NCBI GenBank assembly: GCA_013140875.1
Contig: JABFSB010000463.1
Coordinates: 1 to 8,238, forward strand
DNA: 8,238 nt
Source of the DNA: Acidobacteriota bacterium
GTDB taxonomy: Bacteria > Acidobacteriota > Blastocatellia > Pyrinomonadales > Pyrinomonadaceae
Reading direction: 5' to 3'
The notes under the pieces are model-generated. The model did not search any database. It was not told where the DNA came from and worked only from the letters and a program-made list of their open reading frames with translations. Positions 6,831 to 8,238 of this stretch are shown one piece after another. The translations under genes were made by a program, and so were the position numbers. Within the stretch, counting starts at the first letter, position 1. The number at the start of each line of letters is the position of its first letter.

Positions 6831-7420
6831 TGAATCGCATGCCTCGAAATCCTGGATCAAAAAAACTCATTCTAGACTACTTTCTAAAGAACATCGGGGT
6901 GGTTCTCCATTCCAGGGACATTCAATCCGCTAGCGGCGGAGTGGTCGAATGGGCGAGGAGGGTTCGGGAACTCCGAAACGAAGATGGTTATCAAATACTT
7001 ACTCACAAAGATCGAGTTAACCTTAAACCGAATCAATATCTTTTAGAAACCTCAGTCCGAAAGCCCGCCTTTAGTCGCGGCATTTCCAAAGAAACACGTG
7101 CTTGGGTCCTGGAAAGAAACGGATACACCTGCCAAATGTGCGGCCTCGCGGCGGGTGATCCAGACCCATTTGAAGGAGGCAGAACCGTTCGCCTGACGAT
7201 GGGCCACATCATCGACAAATCCAAGGGTGGCGACGACACACCGCAGAACCTTAGGGCCGTCTGCACAAACTGCAATGAGGGGTTACAGAATACGGCCCTT
7301 CCAAAACCGGACCGAATTCATTTGCTTGCCCAAATTCGGAGGGCAACCATTCACGATCAAGAAGCCGTCCTTAACTGGTTGTTACAAAAGTTCAATTTGG
7401 AAGCGAAGAAGCGGGTTTGA
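6830..7420 (+). CDS. HNH endonuclease, probable restriction enzyme partner
   Basis: The product has 196 residues. Residues about 85-155 form an HNH nuclease fold with a zinc-binding treble clef: C101 and C104 in 'CQMC', H126 in 'MGHIIDKSKGGDD', N140 in 'PQNLRAVC', and C145 and C148 in 'CTNCN'. HNH enzymes cut DNA using a metal held by the His and Asn residues. Residues about 8-72, 'KKLILDYFLKNIG' through 'LKPNQYLLE', look like a winged-helix DNA-binding domain with 'SGGVVEWARRVRELRN' as the likely recognition helix region. This wHTH-HNH layout beside a methyltransferase is typical of a Type II restriction enzyme, and that pairing is the main argument for function. The ATG shares its A with the upstream TAA stop (TAATG) and no ribosome binding site is visible, so translation probably depends on reinitiation after the methyltransferase. 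That would keep enzyme levels tied to the protective activity. An in-frame ATG at 6839 is an alternative start. The gene looks intact. Confidence 0.85.
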   Translation: MNRMPRNPGSKKLILDYFLKNIGVVLHSRDIQSASGGVVEWARRVRELRNEDGYQILTHKDRVNLKPNQYLLETSVRKPAFSRGISKETRAWVLERNGYTCQMCGLAAGDPDPFEGGRTVRLTMGHIIDKSKGGDDTPQNLRAVCTNCNEGLQNTALPKPDRIHLLAQIRRATIHDQEAVLNWLLQKFNLEAKKRV

Positions 7421-7431
7421 ACCGCGGCAGT

Positions 7432-8238
7432 ATGAATATAGCGGTAGCAATGAGCGGCGGCGTCGATAGTTCGGCGGCGGCCGCGTTATTGAAGGAGCAG
7501 GGGCATGAGCTCGTCGGCTTTACGATGCAGTTGTGGAACCAGCGGCGTCATATCAACACCGACGAGAACGGCGATCCGCTGCCGTCGCGGTGCTGTTCGC
7601 TCGATGATGTTTACGACGCACGACGCGTTGCGGAAAGTTTAGGCTTTCCGTTTTACGTCCTGAATCTTGAAAAAGACTTTGACCGTGACGTAGTCGAACC
7701 TTTTGTACAGAGCTATTTGTCCGGCGAAACGCCGATCCCGTGCGTTGCGTGCAATTCGCGTTTGAAGTTCGCTTCGCTTGATCGCATGGCCGTTTCGCTT
7801 GGCTGCGACAAGGTCGCGACTGGCCATTACGCTCGAGTTGAGTACGACGAAGCAGCGAATCGCTATCGCCTGTTTCGCGGCCGCAATCACTGGAAAGATC
7901 AGAGCTATTTTCTCTGGGAGTTGAACCAGGACCAACTTTCGCGCGCCTATTTTCCGCTGGGCGAAATGCAAAAAGAAGAGGTCCGCGACATTGCCCGCGA
8001 CGCCAAACTTTACACCGCTGAGAAGCAGGAATCGCAGGAGATCTGCTTTGTGCCCGACGGCAAGTACAGTGAATTCATCGACCGTTATCTCGAACACGAA
8101 AACCGCGTTGAAGAAGTGCCTGCTGCCGGCGAGATCGTCAGCACGTCCGGCGAAGCGATAGGCGTACATACCGGAATTCACCGCTATACGATAGGTCAGC
8201 GCCGCGGTCTCGGGATAGCCCACGAAAAGCCGTTATAC
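7432..8238 (+). CDS. mnmA: tRNA-specific 2-thiouridylase MnmA, 5' part (3' end outside window)
   Basis: MnmA puts sulfur on position 2 of wobble uridine U34 in tRNAs for Lys, Glu and Gln, using ATP to adenylate the base. The first 269 codons are present; the frame is open at the right edge. The PP-loop ATP pyrophosphatase motif 'SGGVDSS' is at 8-14. 'TPIPCVACN' holds C104 and the probable catalytic C107. 'ATGHYARV' at 129-136, 'KDQSYFLW' at 155-162 and 'SQEICFVPDG' with C205 (the counterpart of the second E. coli catalytic cysteine, Cys199) are all in place. 'TIGQRRGLGI' at 253-262 begins the central linker domain. The start at ATG 7432 gives the canonical 'MNIAVAMSGGVDSS' N-terminus. It lies 11 bases after the HNH gene stop, and I see no clear Shine-Dalgarno sequence in between. 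A CC pair at 54-55 ('SRCCSL') is an additional feature of this variant. Confidence 0.95.
   Translation, partial: MNIAVAMSGGVDSSAAAALLKEQGHELVGFTMQLWNQRRHINTDENGDPLPSRCCSLDDVYDARRVAESLGFPFYVLNLEKDFDRDVVEPFVQSYLSGETPIPCVACNSRLKFASLDRMAVSLGCDKVATGHYARVEYDEAANRYRLFRGRNHWKDQSYFLWELNQDQLSRAYFPLGEMQKEEVRDIARDAKLYTAEKQESQEICFVPDGKYSEFIDRYLEHENRVEEVPAAGEIVSTSGEAIGVHTGIHRYTIGQRRGLGIAHEKPLY

Noticed and set aside
7639..8223. 194-codon open frame on the minus strand
   Set aside because: It lies wholly opposite mnmA, whose PP-loop and cysteine motifs are unmistakable; the antisense reading shows no recognisable domain.

Overview
The window is about 8.2 kb of bacterial chromosome with moderately high GC content. 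Two features point to Acidobacteriota, possibly class Blastocatellia: a 516-residue protein joining an N-terminal CxxC zinc-ribbon motif to a TolB-like domain and TPR repeats, and FG-GAP-type repeats of the form 'IAVFRPSxxxWY'. This placement is inference from protein architecture, not from a search.

Layout. (1) Bases 3-1133 (+) hold the 3' part of a vanadium-dependent haloperoxidase gene that enters from the left edge. (2) Bases 1136-1492 (+) hold a frameshifted remnant of an FG-GAP/VCBS-like repeat region lying directly behind it. (3) A 10-bp perfect stem at 1485-1518 forms the probable intrinsic terminator of gyrB, which runs leftward from a TTG start at 3957 to 1543. (4) Bases 3958-4382 form a 425-base intergenic region between the divergent gyrB and TPR genes. 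It has a purine-rich ribosome binding site for gyrB and one short, uncertain minus-strand ORF (4061-4219). (5) Bases 4383-5933 (+) encode the zinc-ribbon/TolB-like/TPR protein. (6) Bases 5997-7420 (+) hold a compact two-gene restriction-modification cassette: a beta-class DNA methyltransferase whose TAA stop overlaps the ATG of an HNH endonuclease. (7) Base 7432 to the right edge (+) holds the 5' part of mnmA, the tRNA 2-thiouridylase gene, starting only 11 bases after the endonuclease stop.

How the genes relate. gyrB and mnmA are housekeeping genes for DNA supercoiling and for wobble uridine thiolation. The methyltransferase and HNH endonuclease very probably act together, the first protecting the host DNA that the second would cut. 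Their base composition looks more AT-rich by eye than the flanking genes, which fits an acquired cassette sitting just upstream of mnmA. The haloperoxidase and the TPR protein are accessory functions with no visible link to the rest. I see no CRISPR array, tRNA, rRNA, IS element or integrase in the window. The most interesting points are the restriction-modification cassette joined to mnmA, the decayed FG-GAP tail next to the haloperoxidase, and the alanine at the usual vanadate-binding serine of that enzyme.
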